This document shows, one piece after another, positions 16,246 to 24,812 of a stretch of 64,000 bases of DNA. The stretch spans positions 62,001-126,000 of the forward strand of contig NZ_BCXG01000014.1 of the NCBI RefSeq assembly GCF_001894985.1, in the 5' to 3' direction. Made by a program: the position numbers and the translations under genes. Each line of letters opens with the position of its first letter. Position 1 is the stretch's first letter. Below the pieces are notes generated by a model that saw nothing but the letters and a program-made list of their open reading frames with translations, made no database searches and had not been told where the DNA came from. The stretch comes from Rhodococcus tukisamuensis NBRC 100609 (lineage in GTDB: Bacteria > Actinomycetota > Actinomycetes > Mycobacteriales > Mycobacteriaceae).

Positions 16246-16970
16246 ACACCCTGACGATCGACAATCGAGCGGACCGGATGGTGGTCACTCTCCAGCGTCC
16301 GCAGCAGCGAAACGCGATCAACGCCGAAATGGTCTCGGAGCTGCACCAGGTGTGCGCGCTTCTCGAGGACACGCCGAAGCCGTTGCTGATCAGCGGATCC
16401 GGTGATCACTTCGCGGGTGGGGCCGACATCGCGGAGCTCCGGGAACGGGGTCGCGACGAGGCGCTCGCGGGTGTCAATCGCAATCTTTTCGATCGCGTCG
16501 CAGGCCTGCCGATGCCCACTGTTGCGGCGGTGAGCGGATTCGCGCTCGGCGGCGGCGCGGAACTGTCGTACGCCTGCGACATCCGGGTCGCAACGGACAC
16601 CGCGGTGTTCGGCAACCCCGAGCCGGGTCTCGGCATCATGGCCGCCGCCGGTGCCAGCTATCGACTGCAGGAACTGGTCGGCACGTCGATCGCCAAGCAG
16701 GTGCTCCTCGCCGGCCGAAACCTCGACGCGGCGGCGGCGCTGCGTTGCGGGCTCGTGATCAGCGTCGTGCCCCCCGGCGAACACGTTGCCGCCGCGCACG
16801 ACATCGTCGATCGCATCAACCGGTCCGCACCACTCGCGCTCAGGCTCAGCAAGCTGATCGCCGATGCGCCCGGATCCCACCCCTTCGCCGACGACATCGC
16901 GCAGGCAGTGTTGTTCGAGAGCCGAGACAAACACGACCGTATGACGGCCTTTCTGGAGAAGAAGAAATGA
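16242..16970 (+). CDS. paaF: PaaF-like enoyl-CoA hydratase (2,3-dehydroadipyl-CoA hydratase)
   Basis: A 242-residue crotonase-fold protein. The oxyanion-hole segments are FAGGADIAEL (about 51-60) and SGFALGGGAELSYACDIR (about 92-109); the first catalytic Glu is in NPEPGLGIM, while the second acidic position is not obvious. It ends with EKKK and overlaps paaH by four bases (ATGA). In the paa pathway it hydrates 2,3-dehydroadipyl-CoA to 3-hydroxyadipyl-CoA, the substrate of the next gene's enzyme. Its start is coupled to the small frame upstream. Assignment to PaaF rather than PaaG rests on order and on the retained hydratase Glu. Confidence 0.82.
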   Translation: MNTLTIDNRADRMVVTLQRPQQRNAINAEMVSELHQVCALLEDTPKPLLISGSGDHFAGGADIAELRERGRDEALAGVNRNLFDRVAGLPMPTVAAVSGFALGGGAELSYACDIRVATDTAVFGNPEPGLGIMAAAGASYRLQELVGTSIAKQVLLAGRNLDAAAALRCGLVISVVPPGEHVAAAHDIVDRINRSAPLALRLSKLIADAPGSHPFADDIAQAVLFESRDKHDRMTAFLEKKK

Positions 16971-17821
16971 CGAGCACAATCCCCGGCCGTGTCGGTGTCG
17001 TCGGCGGCGGACGAATGGGCGCCGGCATCGCGCAGGTGTTCGCGACGCTCGGTTCCACCGTCACCATCGCCGAGAGCGGCGATCGACAGGCGGCATTCAC
17101 CCGAGTTTCGGACGGACTGGACCGCGCCCACGAACGCGGAAGGCTCGGCGAATCCGACCCGGCGACCGTGCTCGGACGCGTGTCGCTCGTCGACGCACCG
17201 GACGAGCTGCCCGCCGGACTCGATCTCGTGGTCGAGGCCGTCCCGGAAGCACTGCAGCTCAAGCTCGGCGTGCTCGCCCTCGTGGAGAAGACCGTCGATC
17301 CGACGACGGTGATCGCGACCAACACCAGTTCCATCTCGATCGCCGATCTCGGTGCGGTGCTGGACGATCCCCGCCGATTGATCGGCATGCACTTCTTCAA
17401 TCCGGTACCGGCGTCGACGCTCGTCGAGATCATCCGGACTCCCTCGACCGACACCGACGTCGTGGCACGGGTGTGCGAGTGGGTCTCCCAGCTCGGCAAG
17501 TCCCGAGTACTCGTCAACGATTCGCCCGGATTCGCAACGAGCAGGCTCGGTGTCTGCCTCGGGCTCGAGGCGATCCGAATGCTCGAGGAAGGTGTCGCCG
17601 ATGCCGAGTCCGTCGATCGTGCAATGGAACTGGGATATCGACACCCCATGGGTCCGCTGCGTTCGACCGACCTCGTGGGCCTCGACGTTCGACTCGCCAT
17701 CGCCGAGCACCTGACGGAGACGCTCGGCGAACGCTTCCGGCCTCCCGCCCTGCTCCGCGAGAAGGTCGCGCGAGGCGAACTCGGCCGCAAGTCGGGTCGA
17801 GGCTTCTTCATCTGGTCCTGA
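16967..17821 (+). CDS. paaH: PaaH-like 3-hydroxyacyl-CoA dehydrogenase
   Basis: A 284-residue NAD-dependent dehydrogenase for 3-hydroxyadipyl-CoA. The Rossmann motif VGVVGGGRMGAGIAQVFA is at about 8-25, TNTSSISI and GMHFFNPVPAS (with the catalytic His) are in the middle, and the helical C-terminal domain carries LGYRHPMGPLRSTDLVGLD. Length fits single-domain PaaH/FadB2 enzymes. It would feed a 3-oxoadipyl-CoA thiolase that is missing here and must be supplied from another locus, for example a beta-ketoadipate pathway pcaF. Confidence 0.9.
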   Translation: MTSTIPGRVGVVGGGRMGAGIAQVFATLGSTVTIAESGDRQAAFTRVSDGLDRAHERGRLGESDPATVLGRVSLVDAPDELPAGLDLVVEAVPEALQLKLGVLALVEKTVDPTTVIATNTSSISIADLGAVLDDPRRLIGMHFFNPVPASTLVEIIRTPSTDTDVVARVCEWVSQLGKSRVLVNDSPGFATSRLGVCLGLEAIRMLEEGVADAESVDRAMELGYRHPMGPLRSTDLVGLDVRLAIAEHLTETLGERFRPPALLREKVARGELGRKSGRGFFIWS

Positions 17822-17865
17822 GACGACACTCGGGCCCGTATCCCACTGACAGGAGGCGTTATTCC

Positions 17866-18657
17866 ATGAGCGGCATCGAGACGGTCGGGCTGACCACGAC
17901 TGCGGGCCTGGCGACGATCACCCTGCGCCGGGTCGACGCATCCAACGCGCTCGATCGCGCAGTGAAGGAACAGTTGTCGGCTGCGGTCGAGGCGGTGGCC
18001 GCGGACCGAACGGTGCGCGCGGTCCTCCTCGAGGCCGAGGGCAGGAACTTCTGCGTCGGTCAGGATCTCGCCGAGCATGCCGCGGGCCTGGCGGCGGACC
18101 CCGCACGGGCGATGGACACCGTCGGCGCACACTACAACCCGCTGCTCACTGCGCTCGCCGCGGTGCGCGTACCGGTGGTCGTCGCGATCAACGGCGCGTG
18201 CGTGGGGGCAGGGCTGGGCATCGCGCTGGCAGGAGACATCCGCATCGCCGGGGAGGGCAGCAGGTTCGCCACCGCCTTCACCGGGATCGGACTGGCGGGC
18301 GATTCCGGATTGAGCCACACACTGGTCGAGATGCTCGGTCCGAGCCGTGCGACGGGCCTGCTGATGCTCGGCGACCGATTCTCGGCGGCCCAGGCCCTCG
18401 AGTGGGGTCTGGTCCACCGGGTCGTGCCCGACGGCGACCTCGCCGACGCGGCCCGGGCGCTGGCGCGTGAACTCGCGGCCGGACCGACCGCGGCCCACGT
18501 GCACGTGAAGCGCCTCGTGTCCGCGTCGTCCGCGGGCCTCACCGAGGCGCTCGAGCGTGAACGCGAGGCGCAAGAAGACCTGGGCCGCTCGGCGGATCAT
18601 CGCGCCGCGGTCGACGCCTTCCTCGCCAAACGCGCACCGGCCTTCGAAGGCCGCTGA
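17866..18657 (+). CDS. paaG: PaaG-like 1,2-epoxyphenylacetyl-CoA isomerase
   Basis: A 263-residue crotonase-fold protein. The oxyanion loops are FCVGQDLAEHAAG (about 63-75) and NGACVGAGLGIALAGDIRIA (about 109-128). The usual hydratase glutamates are absent; TGIGLAGDSGLSHTL is in their place, as in the isomerases PaaG and PaaB-type. It converts the ring epoxide made by PaaABCE to oxepin-CoA, which PaaZ opens. AGGAGG (17851-17856) precedes the ATG. It is the last gene of the paaFHG unit; paaA has its own operator 52 bp later. Confidence 0.87.
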   Translation: MSGIETVGLTTTAGLATITLRRVDASNALDRAVKEQLSAAVEAVAADRTVRAVLLEAEGRNFCVGQDLAEHAAGLAADPARAMDTVGAHYNPLLTALAAVRVPVVVAINGACVGAGLGIALAGDIRIAGEGSRFATAFTGIGLAGDSGLSHTLVEMLGPSRATGLLMLGDRFSAAQALEWGLVHRVVPDGDLADAARALARELAAGPTAAHVHVKRLVSASSAGLTEALEREREAQEDLGRSADHRAAVDAFLAKRAPAFEGR

Positions 18658-18708
18658 CCGCGCCGCGCGTGCTTGTGCCGCGCGTCACTTCCATGCATAC
18701 TCCCACCG

Positions 18709-18722
18709 ACCGATCATTCGGT
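18709..18722. promoter_or_regulatory. PaaR operator, site C (before paaA)
   Basis: ACCGATCATTCGGT shares the outer arms ACCGA/TCGGT with the other three sites and overlaps TATTAG (18722-18727), the likely -10 of the paaABCDE promoter, 17 bases ahead of the paaA start. Confidence 0.65.
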
Positions 18723-18738
18723 ATTAGAAGCAGGACAT

Positions 18739-19692
18739 ATGACCTCGTCTATCGCAGAAAATGAGCTCCAGAGCCACTTCGAGGCGACCATCTCGGCCGA
18801 CCTGCGAGTCGAGCCGCGGGACTGGATGCCCGAGGGTTACCGCAAGACCCTGATCCGGCAGATCGCGCAGCACGCACACTCCGAGATCATCGGCATGCAG
18901 CCCGAGGGCGCATGGCTCACTCGGGCGCCGTCACTGCGCCGCAAGGCGATCCTGACGGCGAAGGTACAGGACGAGGCCGGGCACGGCCTGTATCTGTACT
19001 CCGCGGCGGAGACACTCGGCGCCGACCGCGGCGACCTCACCGACAAGCTGCTCGACGGCCGGCAGAAGTACTCGTCGATCTTCAACTATCCGACCCTGAC
19101 CTTCGCCGATGTCGGCGTGATCGGTTGGCTCGTGGACGGTGCCGCGATCTGCAATCAGGTTCCGTTGTGTCGCAGTTCCTTCGGGCCGTACGCGCGGGCG
19201 ATGATCCGGGTGTGCAAGGAGGAATCGTTCCATCAGCGGCAGGGGTACGAGCTGCTCATGACGATGATGCGCGGCACCGACGCCCAGCGCGAGATGGTGC
19301 AGGAGTCGGTCGACCGCTGGTGGTGGCCGGCCCTGATGATGTTCGGCCCGCCCGACGACCGATCGCCGAACTCGGAGCAGTCGATGAAGTGGCGCATCAA
19401 GCGACACACGAACGACGAACTCCGCCAGCGGTTCGTCGACATGTCGATACCGCAGGCCGAAGCACTGGGCGTGACGTTCCCGGACCCGGATCTGAGATGG
19501 AATGCCGAGCGCGGTGCGTACGACTTCGGCGAACCCGACTGGAGCGAATTCATGCAGGTGATCGCCGGGAACGGTGCGTCGAGCGTCGAGCGCATTGCCA
19601 ACCGCCGGGCCGCGCACGAGAACGGTGCCTGGGTACGCGAGGCCGCTACCGCCTTCGCCCGCCGGGCGAGCACGAAGGAGAACGCACGATGA
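18739..19692 (+). CDS. paaA: PaaA, oxygenase subunit of phenylacetyl-CoA 1,2-epoxidase
   Basis: A 317-residue di-iron protein, the catalytic subunit of the multicomponent epoxidase. Metal ligands are recognisable as Glu49 in HSEIIG, Glu79 and His82 in [11 protein letters not shown], and Glu162/His165 in [10 protein letters not shown]. With PaaC it forms the structural core, and PaaE supplies electrons. AGGA before the ATG supports the start. The stop overlaps the paaB start (ATGA). Length and motifs match the family closely. Confidence 0.97.
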   Translation: MTSSIAENELQSHFEATISADLRVEPRDWMPEGYRKTLIRQIAQHAHSEIIGMQPEGAWLTRAPSLRRKAILTAKVQDEAGHGLYLYSAAETLGADRGDLTDKLLDGRQKYSSIFNYPTLTFADVGVIGWLVDGAAICNQVPLCRSSFGPYARAMIRVCKEESFHQRQGYELLMTMMRGTDAQREMVQESVDRWWWPALMMFGPPDDRSPNSEQSMKWRIKRHTNDELRQRFVDMSIPQAEALGVTFPDPDLRWNAERGAYDFGEPDWSEFMQVIAGNGASSVERIANRRAAHENGAWVREAATAFARRASTKENAR

Positions 19693-19994
19693 ATGCAGCC
19701 GACCGAGTCACCAGCGCCGACTGGCCGTTGTACGAGGTATTCCTCCGCGGCAAGCGCGGACTCAATCACGTCCACGTCGGTTCGCTGCACGCCGCCGACG
19801 ACGAGATGGCGCTCAGGCACGCCCGCGACGTGTACACCAGGCGCAACGAAGGCGTGAGCATCTGGGTGGTGCAGTCGAACTCGATCGCGGCATCCAGTCC
19901 GTCCGAGAAGGATCCGTACTTCGCGCCCAGCGGCGACAAGGTCTACCGCCACCCCACCTTCTACGAGATCCCCGACAACGTTCCCCACATGTGA
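19689..19994 (+). CDS. paaB: PaaB, small subunit of phenylacetyl-CoA epoxidase
   Basis: A 101-residue protein with the PaaB core [24 protein letters not shown] (positions 12-35), then [13 protein letters not shown] and SIWVVQS. PaaB bridges PaaAC heterodimers and is required for activity in vivo. Overlap with paaA implies coupled translation. Residues after the core end in [11 protein letters not shown]. Confidence 0.96.
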   Translation: MNAADRVTSADWPLYEVFLRGKRGLNHVHVGSLHAADDEMALRHARDVYTRRNEGVSIWVVQSNSIAASSPSEKDPYFAPSGDKVYRHPTFYEIPDNVPHM

Positions 19995-20042
19995 ACCGGC
20001 CGGCTCGCTCGCGCGGCCGTCCACAATCTTCGAGGATGCACT

Positions 20043-20960
20043 ATGACCGACCACGACCACGCCTACGACGGCCTTGTCGACGAGGACAGCCACGGCCAGT
20101 GGGCCTTCGGCACCAGCTTCGACGACCCACTGGCCGGCGTCGACACCACGGTCCCCGACGACGTCGATCTCTCGGCGCTGGCCACCTACTGTCTGATGCT
20201 CGGCGACGATGCGCTGATCAGTTCGCAGCGACTGACCGAGTGGGTCACGCGTGCACCGGAACTCGAGGAGGAGGTCGCTCTCGCCAACGTCGCGCTCGAC
20301 CTGCTCGGCCAGGCGCGCCTTCTCCTGGCGCGGGCGGCCGCGGCCGATGCGGCCGTCGTGCCCCACGTCTCCGACACGGCACAGATTCCGGGCGAGGATG
20401 CGCTCGCCTTCTTCCGCGACGAGAACCAGTTTCGCAACGTCCGACTCGCCGAGATCGGCAACGGCGACTTTGCGCAGACCGTGATTCGCCTGCTGGTGTT
20501 CTCGACGTGGCGACTAGCACTCCTCGACCGGCTACGGGAGTCCCGTGATCCGGTCCTTGCCGCCGTGGCCGTCAAAGGCGTCAAGGAACTCACCTACCAC
20601 CGCGACTACGCCGCCCGGTGGGCCGTCACACTCGGTTGCGGCACAGCCGAATCGAAGGCGCGGATGGAATCGGCCCTCGACGGTGTCTGGCCGTACGTCG
20701 ACGAGCTCTTCGTTCCCACCAGCGAGGAACGCGCGCTCGCTGCGGTGGGTGTGGCGGTCGATCCCGGCGAACTACGGGAGGAGTTCGACACGGTTCTCGG
20801 TCAGGTGTTGCACGCTGCCGAACTGTCCGCGCCGACCGGCCGCGTCGCCGGCACGGTGGGAGGACGCGCGGGCCGTCAGGGCCTGCACAGCGAAGCGCTC
20901 GGACTACTCCTGGCCGAGATGCAGGTGGTCGCCCGGGCACATCCGGAAGGCGTGTGGTGA
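20043..20960 (+). CDS. paaC: PaaC, structural subunit of phenylacetyl-CoA epoxidase
   Basis: A 305-residue ferritin-like partner of PaaA without a functional metal site. Typical blocks are TYCLMLGDDALISSQRLTEW (about 40-59), EEEVALANVALDLLGQARLL, DENQFRNVRLAEIGNGDFAQT, and VKGVKELTYHRDYAARW. The N-terminus carries about 30 extra acidic residues. It follows paaB after 48 bp and precedes paaD by one base, as in other paaABCDE operons. Confidence 0.95.
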   Translation: MTDHDHAYDGLVDEDSHGQWAFGTSFDDPLAGVDTTVPDDVDLSALATYCLMLGDDALISSQRLTEWVTRAPELEEEVALANVALDLLGQARLLLARAAAADAAVVPHVSDTAQIPGEDALAFFRDENQFRNVRLAEIGNGDFAQTVIRLLVFSTWRLALLDRLRESRDPVLAAVAVKGVKELTYHRDYAARWAVTLGCGTAESKARMESALDGVWPYVDELFVPTSEERALAAVGVAVDPGELREEFDTVLGQVLHAAELSAPTGRVAGTVGGRAGRQGLHSEALGLLLAEMQVVARAHPEGVW

Positions 20961-20961
20961 C

Positions 20962-21486
20962 ATGTCCGCTTCCACACACGCCGAGCTGCACGTCCGCGAC
21001 GCGCGGCGCATCGCGGAGTCGGTTCCCGACCCCGAGATGCCGATGCTGACCCTCGCGGATCTCGGTGTCCTGCGCGATGTCGAGGTGGGAGCAGACGGTG
21101 CCGTGGTCGTGACCATCACCCCCACCTACTCGGGTTGCCCCGCCATGGCGACGATGCGCGACGACATCCGGCACCGCCTGCAGCTCGCGGGCTTCCCGTC
21201 GGTCGAGGTGAGGACCACGCTCTCGCCTCCCTGGAGCACCGACTGGATAAGCGACGAGGGACGTCGGAAACTGCACGAGAACGGCTACTCCACTCCTGGC
21301 CCGGCTCCACGCCGCGGTGCGGGCCCGGTGCCGTTGACTCTCACCGCGGCGCCTCGGACGATCGAATGCCCGCGGTGCGGTGGCGCCGACACCCGCCTCG
21401 ACTCCGAATTCGGGGCGACACTGTGCAAGGCCCTCTACCGGTGCCTCGATTGCCTGGAGCCCTTCGATCATGTGAAAGAGATCTGA
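20962..21486 (+). CDS. paaD: PaaD, Fe-S assembly factor for the epoxidase
   Basis: A 174-residue protein with an N-terminal DUF59/SufT-type domain (DPEMPMLTLADLGVLRDVEV near 20-39 and TPTYSGCPAMATM with the conserved Cys) and a C-terminal zinc-binding part with CPRCGG and later CLDCLEPFDHVKEI. PaaD proteins mature the iron centres of the complex. It sits in the standard place between paaC and paaE. Confidence 0.94.
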   Translation: MSASTHAELHVRDARRIAESVPDPEMPMLTLADLGVLRDVEVGADGAVVVTITPTYSGCPAMATMRDDIRHRLQLAGFPSVEVRTTLSPPWSTDWISDEGRRKLHENGYSTPGPAPRRGAGPVPLTLTAAPRTIECPRCGGADTRLDSEFGATLCKALYRCLDCLEPFDHVKEI

Positions 21487-21488
21487 AC

Positions 21489-22586
21489 ATGGACACTGTG
21501 GACACCACGAAACCCGCTGTCTCGAACCGCAACAGGACCTTCCACACCCTCACGGTCGCAGATGTGGAGGCGCTGTGCGACGACGCCGCCGCCGTCACCT
21601 TCGAGATTCCTGCCGATCTTTCCGGGGAGTTCGCGTTCGGCGCCGGCCAATCCCTCACGCTCCGTCGCACCGTGGACGGCGTCGAGCACCGCCGCTCGTA
21701 CTCCATCTGCGCCCCAATCGGTTCCAGCCCCCGCGTCGGGGTCCGCGAAGTCGCCGACGGGCTCTTCTCGAACTGGTTGGTCCACGAGGTACGCCGGGGC
21801 GACAGGATCGATGTCCAGCCCCCTTCCGGATCGTTCGTCGCCGACCCCGCCGCCGGTGGCCGGCACGTCCTGATCGCGGCGGGCTCCGGGATCACCCCGA
21901 TGCTCTCGATCGCCGCGACGATGCTCGTCAACCCCGAAACCGAAGTGGTTCTCCTCTACGGGAATCGGCGCACGCGTTCGGTGATGTTCGCCGAGGAGAT
22001 CGCCGACCTCAAGGATCGATACAGTGCGCGCTTCCATGTCGTCCACGTCCTGTCTCGGGAGCCCCGTGAGGTGGAACTCTTCACCGGCCGTCTCGACGCC
22101 GACCGGCTCCGCGCGATCTTCGGCGCCGTGGTGCCGATCGCCGGTGTCGATCATTTCTGGTTGTGCGGGCCGTACGGCATGGTCACCGATGCCGAAGTCG
22201 TACTCGGCGAGCTGGGCGTCGACCCGAAGCGTGTCCACCACGAACTGTTCTATGTCGACGACGTGCCCCCTCCCGCGGCCCGCCACCGTGAGGAGGGGGT
22301 CACCGGCCCCAGCAGCGAGGTCACCCTCGTCCTCGACGGACGCTCGACCACCGCGACGTTGCCCCGGGACGAGACGATCCTCGACGCAGCAGAGAAGTAC
22401 CGATCGGATCTGCCGTTCGCCTGCAAGGGCGGAGTGTGTGGAACCTGCCGCGCGAAGGTCACCCACGGAGACGTCGACATGCGGCGCAACTATGCGCTCG
22501 AGGACTACGAGGTCGATGCCGGCTTCGTCCTCACGTGCCAGAGCTATCCGGACAGCGCCGACGTGACCGTCGACTTCGACGCCTGA
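21489..22586 (+). CDS. paaE: PaaE, reductase subunit of phenylacetyl-CoA epoxidase
   Basis: A 365-residue NADPH:FAD oxidoreductase fused to a plant-type ferredoxin. The flavin site is HRRSYSICAPIG (about 68-79), the NADPH site GSGITPMLSIAATML (about 137-151) and LCGPYGMV, and the 2Fe-2S ligands are in CKGGVCGTCRAKV plus a Cys about 31 residues later in VLTCQSYP. It passes electrons to the PaaA di-iron centre. The gene starts two bases after the paaD stop. Confidence 0.95.
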   Translation: MDTVDTTKPAVSNRNRTFHTLTVADVEALCDDAAAVTFEIPADLSGEFAFGAGQSLTLRRTVDGVEHRRSYSICAPIGSSPRVGVREVADGLFSNWLVHEVRRGDRIDVQPPSGSFVADPAAGGRHVLIAAGSGITPMLSIAATMLVNPETEVVLLYGNRRTRSVMFAEEIADLKDRYSARFHVVHVLSREPREVELFTGRLDADRLRAIFGAVVPIAGVDHFWLCGPYGMVTDAEVVLGELGVDPKRVHHELFYVDDVPPPAARHREEGVTGPSSEVTLVLDGRSTTATLPRDETILDAAEKYRSDLPFACKGGVCGTCRAKVTHGDVDMRRNYALEDYEVDAGFVLTCQSYPDSADVTVDFDA

Positions 22587-22652
22587 CCGCCTGGCCCGGC
22601 CCTTCACCACATCGACCCCAGTCGCGCCCGACCGCGGCACCCGGAGACCACT

Positions 22653-23948
22653 ATGACCAGCACCGTCACCCCGTCACAGGACATCGAATTCGCAACGCGC
22701 GACCGCATCTCGTCCCTGCAGCTCGAGCGCCTCCAGTGGTCGCTGCGCCACGCCTACGAGAACGTCCCGCACTACCGGAAGGCGTTCGACGACGCCGGGG
22801 TCCACCCCGGCGATCTGAAGGACCTCGGCGATCTCGCGAAGTTCCCGTTCACCGCGAAGGCAGATCTGCGGGACAACTACCCGTTCGGGATGTTCGCAGT
22901 GCCACAGGATCACGTGTCACGAATTCACGCATCGTCGGGAACGACGGGACGTCCCACCGTGGTCGGGTACACCGCTACCGACCTCGACAACTGGGCCGAC
23001 CTGATCGCGCGGAGCCTTCGCGCCGGCGGCGTGAAGCCGTCCGACAAGGTCCACGTCGCCTACGGGTACGGGCTGTTCACCGGCGGACTCGGCGCCCACT
23101 ACGGCGCGGAAAGGCTCGGCTGCACGGTCATTCCGATGTCGGGAGGGATGACCGAGCGTCAGATCCAGCTGATCGAGGACTTCCGTCCGGATGCGATCAT
23201 GGTCACCCCGTCGTACATGCTCACGATCGTCGATGCGATGCTCGCCAAGGGAATCGATCCGGCCCGGACATCACTGCGCACTGGCGTCTTCGGAGCGGAG
23301 CCGTGGACCGAGGAAATGCGCGGCGAACTCGAGCAACAGCTGGGCATGGACGCGGTCGACATCTACGGACTGTCCGAGGTCATGGGCCCTGGGGTCGCGA
23401 TGGAGTGCGTGGAAACCAAGGACGGCCTTCACATCTGGGAGGACCACTTCTACCCGGAGGTGATCGACCCGGTCACCGGCGAGGTGCTGCCCGACGGCGA
23501 GGAGGGCGAACTCGTCTTCACCTCGCTCACCAAGGAGGCGATGCCGATCGTTCGCTACCGCACCCGCGACCTCACCCGACTGTTACCGGGCACTGCGCGC
23601 ACGATGCGCCGCATGCAGAAGGTGACCGGCCGAACCGACGACATGATCATCCTGCGCGGAGTCAATCTCTTTCCGACCCAGATCGAGGAACTCATTCTCG
23701 CGGTAGCCGGTCTGGCCCCCCAGTTCCAGTGCGTTCTCGACCGGCCCGGCCGAATGGACGAGCTGACCGTCCGCGTCGAGTCCCGGCCGAACACCTCGAC
23801 CCTCGAGGCCGACCGTCAGGCCGGCAGGCTGCGGCAGTTGGTGAAGGACCGCATCGGTGTCACCGTCGCCGTGGAGGTCCTGTCCCCGGGGAGCCTGGAC
23901 CGATCGATCGGCAAAGCACGTCGCCTGATCGACAATCGACCTTCCTGA
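22653..23948 (+). CDS. paaK: PaaK, phenylacetate-CoA ligase
   Basis: A 431-residue AMP-forming ligase that starts the pathway. Motifs are the ATP loop HASSGTTGRPTVVGYT (about 91-106), the YGLSEVMGPGVAMEC adenine site (about 238-252), the conserved TDDMIILRGVNLFPTQIEE (about 327-345), and the C-terminal lysine in SIGKARRLIDNR. It ends the plus-strand paa genes and is followed by a strong hairpin. It lies 66 bp after paaE without a separate PaaR box, so it is probably co-transcribed with paaABCDE. Confidence 0.96.
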   Translation: MTSTVTPSQDIEFATRDRISSLQLERLQWSLRHAYENVPHYRKAFDDAGVHPGDLKDLGDLAKFPFTAKADLRDNYPFGMFAVPQDHVSRIHASSGTTGRPTVVGYTATDLDNWADLIARSLRAGGVKPSDKVHVAYGYGLFTGGLGAHYGAERLGCTVIPMSGGMTERQIQLIEDFRPDAIMVTPSYMLTIVDAMLAKGIDPARTSLRTGVFGAEPWTEEMRGELEQQLGMDAVDIYGLSEVMGPGVAMECVETKDGLHIWEDHFYPEVIDPVTGEVLPDGEEGELVFTSLTKEAMPIVRYRTRDLTRLLPGTARTMRRMQKVTGRTDDMIILRGVNLFPTQIEELILAVAGLAPQFQCVLDRPGRMDELTVRVESRPNTSTLEADRQAGRLRQLVKDRIGVTVAVEVLSPGSLDRSIGKARRLIDNRPS

Positions 23949-23956
23949 AAAAGGTT

Positions 23957-23987
23957 GGGGCGCCTCGGATCCGATCCGAGGCGCCCC
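23957..23987. terminator. Terminator hairpin between paaK and paaR
   Basis: GGGGCGCCTCGG pairs with CCGAGGCGCCCC around an ATCCGAT loop (12-bp perfect stem, extendable inward). It sits between two convergent genes and can serve both; a T-run is weak (GTCTTGTC). Confidence 0.75.
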
Positions 23988-24024
23988 GTCTTGTCGGTAC
24001 GTCCGTCACCGGGAACCCCCGGGG

Positions 24025-24633
24025 TCAGGCCCTCATCCCGTCGAAGGTCAGCGCGACTACCGCATCGGCGAGCTCGGAGACCGATTCACCCCCGCGCGGC
24101 CGGTACCACTCGATCAGCGAGTTGACCATCCCGAATACCAGCCGGCTCGTGAGCGCCGGGTCGATCCCCGGCCTGAGGTCGCCTTCCTCGGCGGCGGCCA
24201 CCACCAGATCACTGACGAAGGCATCGAATTCCCGTCGGCGTGCGAGGGCACGTCGCTCGACGGCCGTGTTCCCACGAACCCTGAGAAGCAATGTCACGTA
24301 GGGAAGCTCGGTCACGAGCACCTCGACGCTTCGCCGCACGAGGTACTCGAGTCGATCGATGGACCGACCGCTGGTCACCTGATCCTCGGTCGTGACCGCG
24401 AAGAGCGCGTTGAGGGCCCGGGCCAGCGCGAGTTCCAGGAGCTCCGCCTTGCCGGATACGTGGTGATAGATCGACGACTTCGTGATGCCGAGCCGCTGAG
24501 CGAGCGCCTCCATGCTGGTGCCGTCGTAGCCCTTGTCGTTGAACACCTTCACCGCAACGGCAAGCAACGAGTCGAGATCGTATCCCGGTCGCCCGGGCGA
24601 CCCCGTTCTTCGGACTGGACCTGCCGCCGCCAT
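24025..24633 (-). CDS. paaR: PaaR, TetR-family repressor of the phenylacetate genes
   Basis: A 202-residue TetR regulator. The N-terminal HTH spans about 20-65 (YDGTSMEALAQRLGITKSSIYHHV). The C-terminal ligand domain is helical and fits the TetR_C group typical of PaaR. In Gram-positive bacteria, PaaR represses paa genes and is released by phenylacetyl-CoA. Position at the end of the cluster, plus four matching palindromes ahead of paaZ, paaF, paaA and this gene, support that role and self-regulation. The start ATG at 24631-24633 lies 62 bases from its own operator. Confidence 0.85.
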   Translation of the reverse strand: MAAAGPVRRTGSPGRPGYDLDSLLAVAVKVFNDKGYDGTSMEALAQRLGITKSSIYHHVSGKAELLELALARALNALFAVTTEDQVTSGRSIDRLEYLVRRSVEVLVTELPYVTLLLRVRGNTAVERRALARRREFDAFVSDLVVAAAEEGDLRPGIDPALTSRLVFGMVNSLIEWYRPRGGESVSELADAVVALTFDGMRA

Positions 24634-24694
24634 CTCGCGCGTTCCTTCCAGGACGTGGGCACCCGCCTCAGAACGTGCGGCTCGACGTCAGCCT

Positions 24695-24708
24695 ACCGAA
24701 GGTTCGGT
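24695..24708. promoter_or_regulatory. PaaR operator, site D (before paaR)
   Basis: ACCGAAGGTTCGGT, the most symmetrical copy (ACCGAA-GG-TTCGGT). On the minus strand it is followed directly by TAGGCT, a plausible -10 of the paaR promoter, implying autorepression. Confidence 0.65.
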
Positions 24709-24756
24709 AATCACCGTGGGCCGACCGCGAGATCGGGATGTCCCCGGGCACGACAA

Positions 24757-24797
24757 CGACCACTCCCCCCGCGCGATGTGCGCGGAGGGAGTGGTCG
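24757..24797. terminator. Terminator hairpin after the SDR gene
   Basis: CGACCACTCCCCCCGCGC pairs with GCGCGGAGGGAGTGGTCG (18 bp, one mismatch) around GATGT, 16 bases beyond the stop of the minus-strand SDR gene. It insulates that operon from the paaR promoter. Confidence 0.7.
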
Positions 24798-24812
24798 TGC
24801 CGGGATCCGGGG

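Noticed and set aside
13917-16979. 1020-codon minus-strand frame ending in PaaZ
   Set aside because: Everything upstream of GTG 15968 is antisense to paaF and the intergenic region; the normal PaaZ length and ribosome site support the later start.
24757-24797. Terminal inverted repeat of a mobile element
   Set aside because: A single hairpin placed right after a gene stop, with no transposase or second copy nearby; a terminator is sufficient.
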